The notes: generated by a model not told the origin, from the sequence alone. DNA of 64,000 nt from Methanocella paludicola SANAE (GCF_000011005.1 NC_013665.1:1961501-2025500), one strand, 5' to 3'; positions 40,804 to 48,920 are shown, counted from the stretch's first letter. Program-made: numbers and translations.

Positions 40804-41702
40804 TGCCTGCCTCCCCCAATGCCGAGCTTTTCGAGCAGCGGCTCAACCGGCACGGCGTGCATGTCCAGGCCGATGTCATACGGGTCGGCGCCAAGGGCAA
40901 GTGCGACAAGCTCCGAGAAGTACAGGACGGGTATGTCCAGCGGGCTGACGGTTTCCTGGTAGTAGTCCAGATTAAAAGTACAGCCGGGGCACTGGGTGAT
41001 GATGACGTCCGGGGAGGCTTCCTGTATGGAGGCGAACTTGCGCTTCAGTATTGACCTGGGATACTCCCGGTCGAGCATGGTATAGTGGAATCCCATGCCG
41101 CAGCAGAGCGAGCGTTCGCCATAGTCGGCCACGCTGCACCCGAGCGCCTTCGCGATATCGTCGAGCACTTCGGGCTTTTCGTGGGTCCCAGAGGCCACGT
41201 CCCGGTAGAATATTTTTGAGTAATGGCAGCCGTGGTGGGTGACGGCACTGATGCCGTCGAAGCGGTAAAGTGCCTTTGCGGTAATGTCGTCCAGCTTCGC
41301 CAGGAAGACGTCGGATATGTGGTGGATACTGGGGCTGAGGTCCATCTTCCTGCCGATCTTTTCCATGGCCCCGGCCACGTATTCCGCCTGGTCGCTGTCC
41401 TTCGATAATATCTCCTTGCATTCTTTCAGGTTACCGTAAGACGTGGGGCACGTGCAGACGATGCTCCGGCCTGAAGCCAGGGAAAAGTTGCGGGCGTTCA
41501 GGGCCAGGTTGGCCCGCAGGGGCACGACGCCCGCGTGGTACCCGAACCCGGTACACGAGGAGTGTTCCGGGTCGTCGGTATAGCCGGCGCCGATGCGGTC
41601 GAGCACGAAGCGGATGGACTTTTCTATGCCCGGGTACATCGAGCACATGATACAGCTCTTGAAGAGGTAATATTGATCCTGTGGTATGGCTGCGCTAATC
41701 AT
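40800..41702 (-). CDS. hdrB: HdrB-like protein with one degenerate CCG domain
   Basis: The 300-residue protein has two CCG domains. The C-terminal one is complete (C159, C200-C201, C238, C241). In the N-terminal one, the expected CC pair reads S49-C50 and the final CXXC reads C85-PT-S88, so two of five cysteines are serine; C17, C50 and C85 remain. In HdrB the two domains bind the two noncubane [4Fe-4S] clusters that cleave CoM-S-S-CoB. Loss of ligands in one suggests altered chemistry, perhaps another disulfide substrate. It overlaps hdrA and hdrC by a few bases, so the three are coupled. Serine ligation is not impossible, so it may not be dead. Confidence 0.85.
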   Translation of the reverse strand: MISAAIPQDQYYLFKSCIMCSMYPGIEKSIRFVLDRIGAGYTDDPEHSSCTGFGYHAGVVPLRANLALNARNFSLASGRSIVCTCPTSYGNLKECKEILSKDSDQAEYVAGAMEKIGRKMDLSPSIHHISDVFLAKLDDITAKALYRFDGISAVTHHGCHYSKIFYRDVASGTHEKPEVLDDIAKALGCSVADYGERSLCCGMGFHYTMLDREYPRSILKRKFASIQEASPDVIITQCPGCTFNLDYYQETVSPLDIPVLYFSELVALALGADPYDIGLDMHAVPVEPLLEKLGIGGGRQ

Positions 41703-42261
41703 GGCGCTTGCCTCCCGGCCAGGTCATGTCAAGGAGCGCCCGGATCTCGCCCATCGCATGTTCCGGGATGGGTCGGGCCCGTGCATCGTCCCGGTCAAAG
41801 CCGAGCCGTTCTCGCTTATCCGGATTGTCCTTACAGCGGCTTACTGTACGAGGGCCGAACTCGCCAAGGAACGTAAGATCTTTGGGCAGGAAAGTCTCGC
41901 CTCGATCATAGAGGTTTTTCCGGATGACTGCGGCCATGTTCTTAACAGATGCGGGGGCCTTGCCCGATGCAAGGGCCGCCTCCCGGAGCGCCAGTATCCC
42001 GGCGCCGACGCTGTTATTACGAGGGCAGCGGGCGGCGCAGGAATAGCACTGGCCGCATCGCCATAAAATACTTGTTAAAGAGTCACGGTTCCCTAACTGC
42101 AGGTCCCGCATGATATCGCGGGGACGATAATCGTCATACGTGAAGGCGGCGGGGCAGCTTGCCGTGCAGCGGCCGCACTGCATGCATTTCTCATAGCCGC
42201 TAGTGCTGTCGAGCCTTACATCCTTTATTGCCTGTCGAGGTTCTTTTAATGTGATCCTCAT
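41695..42261 (-). CDS. hdrC: HdrC-like iron-sulfur protein
   Basis: The 188-residue protein carries two complete [4Fe-4S] motifs, CMQCGRCTASCP and CGQCYSCAARCP, with the helical segment between them as in HdrC. It passes electrons from HdrA to HdrB. It is the first gene of the hdrCBA operon on the minus strand; the promoter is in the AT-rich spacer shared with the divergent cysteate synthase gene (42262-42450). Unlike HdrA and HdrB it shows no ligand losses, so the complex still seems to be used. Confidence 0.88.
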   Translation of the reverse strand: MRITLKEPRQAIKDVRLDSTSGYEKCMQCGRCTASCPAAFTYDDYRPRDIMRDLQLGNRDSLTSILWRCGQCYSCAARCPRNNSVGAGILALREAALASGKAPASVKNMAAVIRKNLYDRGETFLPKDLTFLGEFGPRTVSRCKDNPDKRERLGFDRDDARARPIPEHAMGEIRALLDMTWPGGKRHD

Positions 42262-42450
42262 ATTGCCCGGGCCCCTCCTAATTCAATATTATAGACTCGC
42301 CCTTTATTATCTTTTCCTTAAAGGATATAATTGTTTCCTCATTAGGATAATTAATAAATTAAAATGCCTACTTGTAAACTGAAAAGTTAAAAAATACGAA
42401 AATTTATAATATGTTAAAGGCGAAATCTACAGTTATACAAAGGGGTACCC

Positions 42451-43734
42451 ATGGGAACTTATACGCTGGAATGCGCCGGCTGCAGGCACACGATACCTGA
42501 TAATTATACGCTACGTTGCGAATGCGGGGCAGGCCTTATACGCGCTCGATATACGGCAAGACAGATCTCGCCGCGCGATCTGCCAGGGATGTGGCGATAT
42601 TATGACTGGCTGCCGACCAGGGGCCACCTGGATACGCCCGGAGCGCCCGTAACTTTCAAAAGCCAGGGCCTCTCGAAGGAGCTCGGCCTGAAGGAACTGT
42701 ATATTTCTTTTAACGGTTACTGGCCCGAAATGGGGGCCCGGATGGATACGTGCAGCTTTAAGGAGCTCGAGGCGCCGCCTACCATCGTGAGGGCAAGGGA
42801 GCACGGGGGCCGGGCGATGGTCCTTGCCTCGGTCGGCAACACGGCCAGGGCGTTCGCCTACCTCTCGACGCTGACCGGCTTTCCCGTGGTCATCGTCGTG
42901 CCCCGGAAGAGCGCCCACAATCTATGGATACCCGGGCGGGAGCCGGGCGACTCGATCAAGCTCATCACCATGGAAGAGGGCAACGATTACTCGGACGCCA
43001 TCCGCCTGTCGGAGCGCATCGCCGGTATCGAGGGGGTCATGCCCGAGGGCGGGGCCCGAAACGTGGCCCGCCGGGACGGCATGGGCGTGACCATGCTGGA
43101 CGCGGCAGTTACCATGAAAAGGATGCCCGACGACTATTTCCAGGCTATCGGGAGCGGCACGGGCGGCATCGCCGCGTGGGAGGCGGCACTACGCCTGAGG
43201 GATGACGGCCGCTTCGGGGACCGCCTGCCCAAACTGCATTTAGCGCAGAACCTGCCGTTCGCCCCGATGTATTACGCGTGGAAAGCAGGGCGCAGGGACA
43301 TCATACCTGAACTGGACATGCCCGAAGCCAAAAAGCAGATAGAGGCGATGTACACCGACATCCTGTCGAACCGCAACCCGCCTTACGGGGTCACTGGTGG
43401 CGTCTACGACGCGCTCATCGACACGCAGGGCGACATGTACGCCGTAACGAACGACGAGGCGATACGCGCTAAGCGCATATTCGAAAAAGCAGAGGGCATC
43501 GATATCCTTCCGCCTGCGGCCGTTGCCGTCGCTGCCCTGCTGCAGGCGTGCGACAGGGGGCTGGAAAAAAAGCGCACGGTGCTTTTGAATATAACCGGAG
43601 GCGGGCTGGAGAGGCTCCGAAAAGAAGTGAGCATGAGCATGGTGAAGCCCTGCCTCAATGTAGAGGGGCCCGAAGTGCCTCTCGAGAACATCACGAAGGC
43701 GATACAATGGCAAACGTTGAGCAAGAAGTCATAG
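42451..43734 (+). CDS. Cysteate synthase
   Basis: The 427-residue protein is a PLP enzyme related to threonine synthase, with a zinc-ribbon-like N-terminus (CAGCRHTIPDNYTLRCECGAG), the PLP lysine in DTCSFKELEAPPT, the SVGNTARAFAYL segment and GSGTGGIAAW. In Methanosarcina and relatives this enzyme makes L-cysteate from phosphoserine and sulfite, the start of coenzyme M synthesis in organisms lacking the phosphosulfolactate route. The ComDE gene overlaps its end, which makes the pathway assignment strong. GGGGTACCC precedes the ATG, and a TATA-like stretch is at about 42403-42410. Confidence 0.9.
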   Translation: MGTYTLECAGCRHTIPDNYTLRCECGAGLIRARYTARQISPRDLPGMWRYYDWLPTRGHLDTPGAPVTFKSQGLSKELGLKELYISFNGYWPEMGARMDTCSFKELEAPPTIVRAREHGGRAMVLASVGNTARAFAYLSTLTGFPVVIVVPRKSAHNLWIPGREPGDSIKLITMEEGNDYSDAIRLSERIAGIEGVMPEGGARNVARRDGMGVTMLDAAVTMKRMPDDYFQAIGSGTGGIAAWEAALRLRDDGRFGDRLPKLHLAQNLPFAPMYYAWKAGRRDIIPELDMPEAKKQIEAMYTDILSNRNPPYGVTGGVYDALIDTQGDMYAVTNDEAIRAKRIFEKAEGIDILPPAAVAVAALLQACDRGLEKKRTVLLNITGGGLERLRKEVSMSMVKPCLNVEGPEVPLENITKAIQWQTLSKKS

Positions 43735-44831
43735 ACATCATGAAGTCCTCCGGCATCGACACAGTGCTGACGCTGCCGTGCGATAAAATAAAGAATTTAC
43801 TGGCGATGGTCCCCTCGAACTTTAAGGAGATCCCCCTGACCAGGGAGGAGAACGGCATCGGTATCGCGGCCGGGCTTTCCATGGCCGGCAAAAGGCCGGC
43901 CCTCATTATCCAGAGCACGGGAATAGGCAACTCGCTGAACGTGCTCTCATCGCTGAACAGGACTTATGAGATACCCCTGCCCATCCTGGCCAGCTGGAGG
44001 GGCTACTATAAGGAAGCCATCTATGCCCAGACGGCCTTCGGCAAGTGCCTGCCCGCCATACTTGAAGCCTCTGACATACAGCACATCGAGATCGGCGCCA
44101 TGGGCGAGCTCGACCTGATCAAGAAGGCCATCATCGCCTCGTTCAAGTCGAACTTGCCGACCGTGATACTCTTATCGCCCAGGCTGTGGGAGATCTCGAC
44201 GGAGAGGCACTGGAACCCGGACTTCACGCCCCGGGAAAGGCGTTTTGATATGGAGTGCCACACCGTTGTCCCGAAGGCCACGCATACCCGCTACGACATG
44301 ATCAAGGGCATCACTTCATACCTTAGCGGCAAAGTCGTGGTCTCCAACATCGGCATCCCGAGCAAGGAGCTCTATGCCGCCCACGACCAGGACACGAACT
44401 TCTACATGACGGGCAGCCTGGGCCTTGTTTCCGCTATCGGCCAGGGCCTGGCCATGGGCCTGAGCCGGGAGGTCATCACGCTGGACGGCGACGGCAGTAT
44501 TTTAATGAACCCGAACGTGCTGGCGAGCGTCGCCCAGGAAAAGCCCGAGAACCTCACCATCATTTGCTTCGATAACAGCGCCCACGGCTCCACTGGCAAC
44601 CAGAAGACCTATTCGGAGAGCATGGACCTCGAGCTTCTGGCGAAGGCGTTCGGCATCGAGAACACGGCGAAGGCATCTACACCCGGAGAGCTGCTTGAGG
44701 CGCTGGAGAAAAGGGGGAAAGGGCCCCGGTTCATCCACGCGATCATCGAGGCGAAGAACGCCGACGTGCCGAATATTCCTTTGACACCGGTAGAGATCAA
44801 GGAGCGGTTTATGGGGGCGGTCACGCGCTGA
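43707..44831 (+). CDS. comDE: Sulfopyruvate decarboxylase (ComD-ComE fusion)
   Basis: The 374-residue protein joins the two halves of sulfopyruvate decarboxylase. The N-terminal half has LPCDKIKNLL and the pyrimidine-side glutamate in LTREENGIGIAAGLSMAG; the C-terminal half has GSLGLVSAIGQGLAMG and the ThDP motif LDGDGSILMNPN, ending in CFDNSAHGSTG. It decarboxylates sulfopyruvate to sulfoacetaldehyde in coenzyme M synthesis. ATG 43707 lies inside the end of cysteate synthase (28-bp overlap), so the two are co-translated. A longer upstream frame exists but overlaps too far. Confidence 0.92.
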   Translation: MANVEQEVIDIMKSSGIDTVLTLPCDKIKNLLAMVPSNFKEIPLTREENGIGIAAGLSMAGKRPALIIQSTGIGNSLNVLSSLNRTYEIPLPILASWRGYYKEAIYAQTAFGKCLPAILEASDIQHIEIGAMGELDLIKKAIIASFKSNLPTVILLSPRLWEISTERHWNPDFTPRERRFDMECHTVVPKATHTRYDMIKGITSYLSGKVVVSNIGIPSKELYAAHDQDTNFYMTGSLGLVSAIGQGLAMGLSREVITLDGDGSILMNPNVLASVAQEKPENLTIICFDNSAHGSTGNQKTYSESMDLELLAKAFGIENTAKASTPGELLEALEKRGKGPRFIHAIIEAKNADVPNIPLTPVEIKERFMGAVTR

Positions 44832-44916
44832 ACCGATGCCGGCTTAGCGAAGCCCGAAACTTTTAAGTACGTGGAAGTCCATGTGATGTCTCGTATCCTC
44901 GGTTGATACGCAAAAA

Positions 44917-45008
44917 CCCGCCTTAGCTCAGCCTGGTTAGAGCGGTCGGCTGTAGACCTTACGACTGCGGAAACCGACAGGTCCCCGATTCGAATTCGGG
45001 AGGCGGGA
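44917..45008 (+). tRNA. tRNA-Tyr (GTA) with a 17-nt intron
   Basis: The acceptor stem is CCCGCCT with AGGCGGG, starting with the C1-G72 pair typical of archaeal tRNA-Tyr. The D stem is GCTC/GAGC, the T arm CCCGA-TTCGAAT-TCGGG. Anticodon GTA is at 44952-44954. A 17-nt insert (44956-44972) follows position 37. The 4-bp middle helix CTGT/GCGG and the 3-base bulges AGA and AAA fit the archaeal bulge-helix-bulge splice motif, though the inner helix is weak. CCA is not encoded. TTTTAAGTA near 44872 can be its TATA box. Confidence 0.9.
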
Positions 45009-45089
45009 CATTTCCCCTTTGCCTTGAGCATGGCAAACGGAAAACTATAAATTCAATCGAGGATATGTGTAAACCCCGTTTTGTAAAAA

Positions 45090-45162
45090 GCTCGGATAGT
45101 GTAGAGGCCTATCATGGGGCCCTGTCGAGGCTCCGACTCGGGTTCAAATCCCGATCCGAGCG
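45090..45162 (+). tRNA. tRNA-Asp (GTC)
   Basis: The acceptor stem is GCTCGGA with TCCGAGC and a G discriminator, as expected for aspartate. The anticodon arm is GGGCC-CTGTCGA-GGCTC with anticodon GTC, and the T arm is CTCGGG-TTCAAAT-CCCGA. The GTGTAGAGGCCTATCAT D arm is like that of other archaeal tRNA-Asp. An ACTATAAAT box at about 45045-45053 suits its promoter. A T-rich run follows. CCA is not encoded. Confidence 0.92.
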
Positions 45163-45214
45163 CTTTTTCTTTTAATGTTTAACTGATGGTCTTTCGTGTA
45201 GTAATCTTTCTCTT

Positions 45215-45472
45215 CGCGGGTCGACGCCCCGCTGTTGCGGGGCTACTCGGCGTTCCGGATGCTCCGATGTCGGGGCCGGGCTTGCACCCCGCTTCGCATG
45301 GCCCTTCGGGCATGCTTCGCTCGCAAGCCCTGCTCGAATTGGCATCAGCCAAAAGCAGCGTTTTATCCTTCGGAAAAAACGCTCATTACCCCGCCATTAT
45401 GCACGAGCGCTCCGCGCGGCGAAGCATCGGCCTGATGGCCGACTGATGCCCGGAACGCCTCGACGACCGCGG
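45215..45472. ncRNA. Highly structured element, candidate noncoding RNA
   Basis: Nested complementary segments fill this stretch: a closing stem (CGCGGGTCG near 45216 with CGACCGCG near 45464), hairpin GCCCCGCTGTTGCGGGGC (45226-45243), a perfect 10-bp stem (GGCGTTCCGG 45249-45258 with CCGGAACGCC 45450-45459), GGGCTTGC with GCAAGCCC around a GCATGGCCC/GGGCATGC hairpin, and AGCGTTTT with AAAACGCT capped by CTTCGG (45357-45383). There is no credible coding frame. The strand is uncertain because the stems are symmetric. It could be an RNA or a remnant of a structured mobile element. The rest of the spacer 45163-45647 shows only the KGG gene promoter. Confidence 0.5.
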
Positions 45473-45647
45473 ACTGACGTTGTAATAAGTTCGTTGATAT
45501 TTTCAACCTTAAATCTTCTAATCGCCAAATGCTAATGCTGCCGGGCAAGTAACGGAACTGTAAAAAATACCTTTCATTAAATACATTGCTAAATATAATC
45601 CCCAAACTTATGAGGACGCGTGAGCAGCGTTAAAATGGTGATGGAAA

Positions 45648-45953
45648 ATGGCAGAGAAAGAAGAGAAGGGAAAAATGTCCGTCAAAGAGGCCGGACATAA
45701 GGGCGGCGAGAAGACCGCAGAGACACACGGCAAGGAATTTTACGAGGAAATAGGGCACAAGGGCGGAGAAGAGACGGCAAAGACACACGGGCACGAGTTC
45801 TACAAGGAGATCGGCGAGAAAGGGGGACAGAAAGGAGGAGAAGAGACGGCCAGGACCCATGGCAAGGAATTTTATGAGGAGATCGGGCACAAGGGAGGCC
45901 AGAAGGTCAAGGAGCTTATAAAAAAGGGAGAAGAATCTGAGGAAAAGAAATAG
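45648..45953 (+). CDS. KGG-repeat stress protein
   Basis: The 101-residue, very hydrophilic protein contains four repeats of about 20 residues of the form GHKGGEKTAETHGKEFYEEI, each with a KGG core. This is the stress-induced KGG motif seen in bacterial general-stress proteins and plant LEA group 1 proteins, which help against drying. GGTGATGG lies about 6-12 bases before the ATG. A shorter paralogue and a DUF2795 gene lie 500 bp downstream. Confidence 0.85.
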   Translation: MAEKEEKGKMSVKEAGHKGGEKTAETHGKEFYEEIGHKGGEETAKTHGHEFYKEIGEKGGQKGGEETARTHGKEFYEEIGHKGGQKVKELIKKGEESEEKK

Positions 45954-46131
45954 AGGGCTAAAGCTCGGGGGAAGCCGATAACAATGCTGCCCCCGATCAA
46001 CAAATAATATTGTTCTAAAAAAGGCATTTATCATATAATTTTAATTCATTTGACTTGATTTTTGTACAAAATTTATTAATAGATAGAACAATAATTTCTT
46101 ATTGACCATTCGATAAATATTCTGGAATGAG

Positions 46132-46176
46132 CGTAAGGCCCACGATGATATGCCCTATTTTCCTGCAGCCTTACGC
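46132..46176 (+). promoter_or_regulatory. Hairpin in the 5' region of the 31-residue microprotein gene
   Basis: GCGTAAGGC (46132-46140) and GCCTTACGC (46168-46176) are a perfect 9-bp inverted repeat with a 27-base loop, ending 9 bases before the Shine-Dalgarno site GGTGGAG (46185-46190). It could modulate translation. Confidence 0.4.
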
Positions 46177-46196
46177 CCATCCCGGTGGAGCACCTG

Positions 46197-46292
46197 ATGC
46201 AAGCCGCTGCCGACCCGACGATACTGTTCCTCATAATGGGATTCGGACTACTGGCGGTGCTGTGGTGCCTCTACAAGGCCATACGGATATGA
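46197..46292 (+). CDS. 31-residue membrane microprotein
   Basis: The frame begins with ATG at 46197, behind a strong GGTGGAG site six bases upstream, and ends with TGA at 46292. The product is MQAAADPTILFLIMGFGLLA followed by VLWCLYKAIRI: a short acidic outside end, one hydrophobic helix and a basic tail. It is KdpF-like in size but has no transporter gene beside it. I do not know the family; it may be a subunit or regulator of a membrane complex. The strong ribosome site and the topology support a real gene. Confidence 0.5.
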   Translation: MQAAADPTILFLIMGFGLLAVLWCLYKAIRI

Positions 46293-46471
46293 TCCAGGGG
46301 CAAGATGCCCTTCGGATAGCCCCCTAAAAATCAGCCTACATCACCCCTGAGTAATGCCGGCGCAAGGTAGGCCCGCTCATGGTAAAAATGAAAAAATTGT
46401 ACACGTTTATCCCCGATTTCCACAGATATATTAATCAAAATACAGCATGATTTTTCATCCGGGTGTTAAGC

Positions 46472-46717
46472 ATGGCTGAGCGAAGGGAACAGGAGAAAGG
46501 GAAGATGACGGTCGAGGAGGCGGGGCACAAGGGCGGCGAGAGGACCGCCGAGACCCACGGCCGGGAGTTCTACGAGGAGATCGGGCACAAGGGCGGCGAA
46601 AAGACTTCCGAGACGCACGGTAAGGAATTTTATCAGCAGATAGGCCACAAGGGCGGACAGAAAGTAAAGGAACTGATCGAGAAGGCAGAAGGCAAGGAAG
46701 AAGAAAAAGGGCGATAG
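46472..46717 (+). CDS. KGG-repeat stress protein (shorter paralogue)
   Basis: The 81-residue protein has three copies of the KGG repeat (GHKGGERTAETHGREFYEEI and two variants) and a charged C-terminus. It is a paralogue of the protein at 45648, one repeat shorter. ATG 46472 is preferred over a GTG nine bases upstream, as it gives MAERREQEKGKMT in register with the paralogue's MAEKEEKGKMS. DUF2795 follows after 14 bp, so the two are probably one transcript. Confidence 0.85.
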   Translation: MAERREQEKGKMTVEEAGHKGGERTAETHGREFYEEIGHKGGEKTSETHGKEFYQQIGHKGGQKVKELIEKAEGKEEEKGR

Positions 46718-46731
46718 CCCCGGAGGTACAT

Positions 46732-46926
46732 ATGGCATCTATCATCGCGAAGGTCTCAAAATCATTGAAGGGCATCCATTTCCCCGCGGACAAGGGAAAA
46801 TGTGTCGAGTACGCGAAAAAGAACAGCGCTCCCGATGATGTCCTCGACACGCTGAAGCATATCCCGGACGAGGAATACGACAGCATGGCCGGCGTCTGGC
46901 ATGCGGTCGGCCAGATGAAGCACTAG
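46732..46926 (+). CDS. DUF2795 protein
   Basis: The 64-residue protein shows the DUF2795 pattern: SKSLKGIHFPADKGKCVEYAKKN, then a VLDTLKHIPDEEYDSMAGV helix-turn. The function is unknown. It stands behind a KGG-repeat gene with CCGGAGGT upstream, and the combination suggests a role in stress or desiccation tolerance. The protein is complete. Confidence 0.8.
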   Translation: MASIIAKVSKSLKGIHFPADKGKCVEYAKKNSAPDDVLDTLKHIPDEEYDSMAGVWHAVGQMKH

Positions 46927-47055
46927 ATAATGCGGGGATACGCCCCCTGCACTTTTAATTTTAATTAGTTATAGGCCCATGGCGGAATGTATTTAAGCTA
47001 ATGAAGGTTAATGATAATTAAAGATTGTTCGTAAATCATAAAACAAATATGAGGT

Positions 47056-47277
47056 ATGTCCATGAAGTGCCATGTCCACACGGATTCCGATGCGGTCGGT
47101 AAGTGCAGCATTTGCGGAGAGATGATCTGCAAGGATTGCCGGCTCGATTTCGACGGTAAGGCGGTCTGCAAGTCCTGTGCTATACCCCTGTCGAAGGTGT
47201 TCGCCTCTATCTGCTCGGGCTCAGCGGGAGCCCTGGAGTCAAGGGTGAAGATCATCGATAATAAGGAACAGAAGTAG
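47056..47277 (+). CDS. Small B-box-type zinc-finger protein
   Basis: The 73-residue protein has a B-box-like metal site: CHVHTDSDAVGKCSICGEMICKDC, then C in AVCKSC, giving a Cys/His pattern able to bind two zinc ions. The C-terminal 30 residues look like a short helix. Prokaryotic B-box domains often precede a rhomboid-like or other membrane domain, but here the protein ends soon after. GAGGT lies upstream of ATG 47056. Function unknown. Confidence 0.8.
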   Translation: MSMKCHVHTDSDAVGKCSICGEMICKDCRLDFDGKAVCKSCAIPLSKVFASICSGSAGALESRVKIIDNKEQK

Positions 47278-47294
47278 TTAGCTTTTTTAATATT

Positions 47295-47621
47295 TTATTC
47301 GCCGTTCTCTTCGTCCACGTCGAGGTCCATATCCCGCTCTTCCTCGCAGGTACAGTCCTTGTGGCCAGGGACGGTCGTTATCTGCTTAATTGCGGCGACT
47401 GTGTCCTCGGTAGTGTTCCGGAAATGCTCAAGGAAGGCGTCGTAGGCGGACAGCATCTCGACCAGCTTGTGCATGCTTTCCCCGTCGAGGGCCATCTCGT
47501 CGTTCACGTCCAGCCTGGCATCATCCAGCATGATGGCTATGCGCTCGATGAGCAGCATCTGCCGGTCAAGGCGCTCGTTCAGCTCCTCGCCGGTGAGCTT
47601 CACGGTCATCTTTTTCATCAT
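47295..47621 (-). CDS. Hypothetical protein
   Basis: This 108-residue acidic protein is mostly helical (ELNERLDRQMLLIERIAIMLDDARLD, then MHKLVEMLSAYDAFLEHF), consistent with a short coiled coil. It ends in CTCEEERDMDLDVDEENGE. I do not know the family. It is convergent with the B-box gene. ATG 47621 or 47618 is the start. Confidence 0.55.
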   Translation of the reverse strand: MMKKMTVKLTGEELNERLDRQMLLIERIAIMLDDARLDVNDEMALDGESMHKLVEMLSAYDAFLEHFRNTTEDTVAAIKQITTVPGHKDCTCEEERDMDLDVDEENGE

Positions 47622-47690
47622 GTACGCTATGGCCCGCTGCCTGCATATATTCTTTATGAGCCGTCTTCGGAAAAAAGGCGCCTTCTCCGG

Positions 47691-48098
47691 CTAAAGGTCT
47701 TCCACTTTTTCTTTCTTCCGGTATACCATTCCCTGGAAAACGGCGAGCAGGTCTCCGGCCTCGTTCGTAACGTCAATGGTGTAGGTGCCGATCTTCGGGT
47801 TGACGGATATCTCGCGCGCATCGGCGAACAGCAGGCCCGAGGACACGGCTTTCATGTAGGATATGTTGGCATTGATGGCGACGGCCACGTTGCCCCGTGA
47901 GTTGGAGGCCGCGGCGAACGTGAAGTCGGCGAGCGCAAATAGTGCTCCGCCGTGGACGATGCCAAGGCCGTTGAGGTGCTGCGGGGTCACGGGCATGGAC
48001 GACCGGGCATGGCCGTCCGCCGCCTCCAGCAGCTTGATGCCGTTGTATTCAGCGAACTTATCCCTGTCAAAGAAACGTTTCAGGTCTTCGGCGTTCAT
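47691..48098 (-). CDS. PaaI-type hotdog thioesterase
   Basis: The 135-residue protein is a hotdog-fold thioesterase with VTPQHLNGLGIVHGGALFALADFTFAAASNSRG, including the HGG turn, and INANISYMKA. It hydrolyses small or aryl acyl-CoA esters; the substrate is not visible. ATG 48098 gives the usual start MNAEDLKRFFDRD; an upstream ATG at 48143 adds an unlikely tail. Confidence 0.85.
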   Translation of the reverse strand: MNAEDLKRFFDRDKFAEYNGIKLLEAADGHARSSMPVTPQHLNGLGIVHGGALFALADFTFAAASNSRGNVAVAINANISYMKAVSSGLLFADAREISVNPKIGTYTIDVTNEAGDLLAVFQGMVYRKKEKVEDL

Positions 48099-48207
48099 CG
48101 TATCCACTCTATGAGCACTTTGATATATGCTAACATATATCAATTTATCGTATTTGCTTCCCGGAAAGGCTTTAAACCCGACCGCTTATGTTTAAAATAG
48201 TGATATT

Positions 48208-48510
48208 ATGACCATTGAGAAGCCCAACTACAGCGAGTTCGCGCAGGCTCCCGGCGGCTCCGGGATCAAGGAACTGGAAATGATGAAGGTCACCATCGTT
48301 TCGCAGATGGAGGGCGCGGGTATCAAGTTCCCCATAAAAAACAAGGCCGAGCTGCTCAAGGTATTCCCGAAGCCGACCCCCATGGGCTGCAGCTATAAGG
48401 GTAAGACCATGACCATGTTCGACCTGATATCGCGCCTCAACGACTCCGACTTCCCGCTTAAGAATGCCGGTGACGTTGCGGCGATCCTGACGACCAGGTG
48501 CTTCATTTAA
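48208..48510 (+). CDS. MTH865-like protein
   Basis: The 100-residue protein resembles the MTH865 family (a small EF-hand-like helical fold known from Methanothermobacter): VTIVSQMEGAGIKFPIKNKAELLKVFPKP, and TMTMFDLISRLNDSDFPLKNAGDVAAIL. Function unknown. The family is largely archaeal. It stands divergent from the thioesterase gene; the TATA-like stretch near 48175-48195 would give a short leader. Confidence 0.75.
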   Translation: MTIEKPNYSEFAQAPGGSGIKELEMMKVTIVSQMEGAGIKFPIKNKAELLKVFPKPTPMGCSYKGKTMTMFDLISRLNDSDFPLKNAGDVAAILTTRCFI

Positions 48511-48530
48511 CCTATTTTTAATTCTGGTAT

Positions 48531-48920
48531 CTATCCCGTTTTCATGAGCGTATCGGACCACCCCAGAGGCGAAGCCTTCGGCATCGGCGACCAGGCGGGC
48601 ATCGCCTGCCATGGCTGCATCGCTACGCTCTCCGTTGGCTCTGGAGATGGCTCAGGAGCCTGTTCTTGCGCTGGAGGATATGCCACTTCTGCAACGGGCT
48701 CCGTGGTAGGAGACGCCGTAGCATTTACCGGTATGCTTACGTCACTGGTATTGATCTTCGCAGAGAGGGTTGCGACCTGCGTTGGTCGAATTGTTGCGCC
48801 TCGGGCAGGATGCGATGACGATATGTCAGGGGCCGAAGAGGGCGAATTAAAATTCAAGAGCAAAAGCACGACGAGCGACGAAAGAAAAATAATGACAACG
48901 GCAAGGGCTTTACGGTCCAT
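48531..48920 (-). CDS. Membrane-anchored low-complexity protein
   Basis: The 129-residue protein has an N-terminal membrane helix (ALAVVIIFLSSLVVLLLLNF) followed by a Pro/Thr/Ser/Glu-rich tail (PAQEQAPEPSPEPTESV) with no recognisable domain. The tail is probably outside the cell and may be glycosylated. ATG 48920 is taken; ATG 48932 is possible. I do not know its role. Confidence 0.5.
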   Translation of the reverse strand: MDRKALAVVIIFLSSLVVLLLLNFNSPSSAPDISSSHPARGATIRPTQVATLSAKINTSDVSIPVNATASPTTEPVAEVAYPPAQEQAPEPSPEPTESVAMQPWQAMPAWSPMPKASPLGWSDTLMKTG

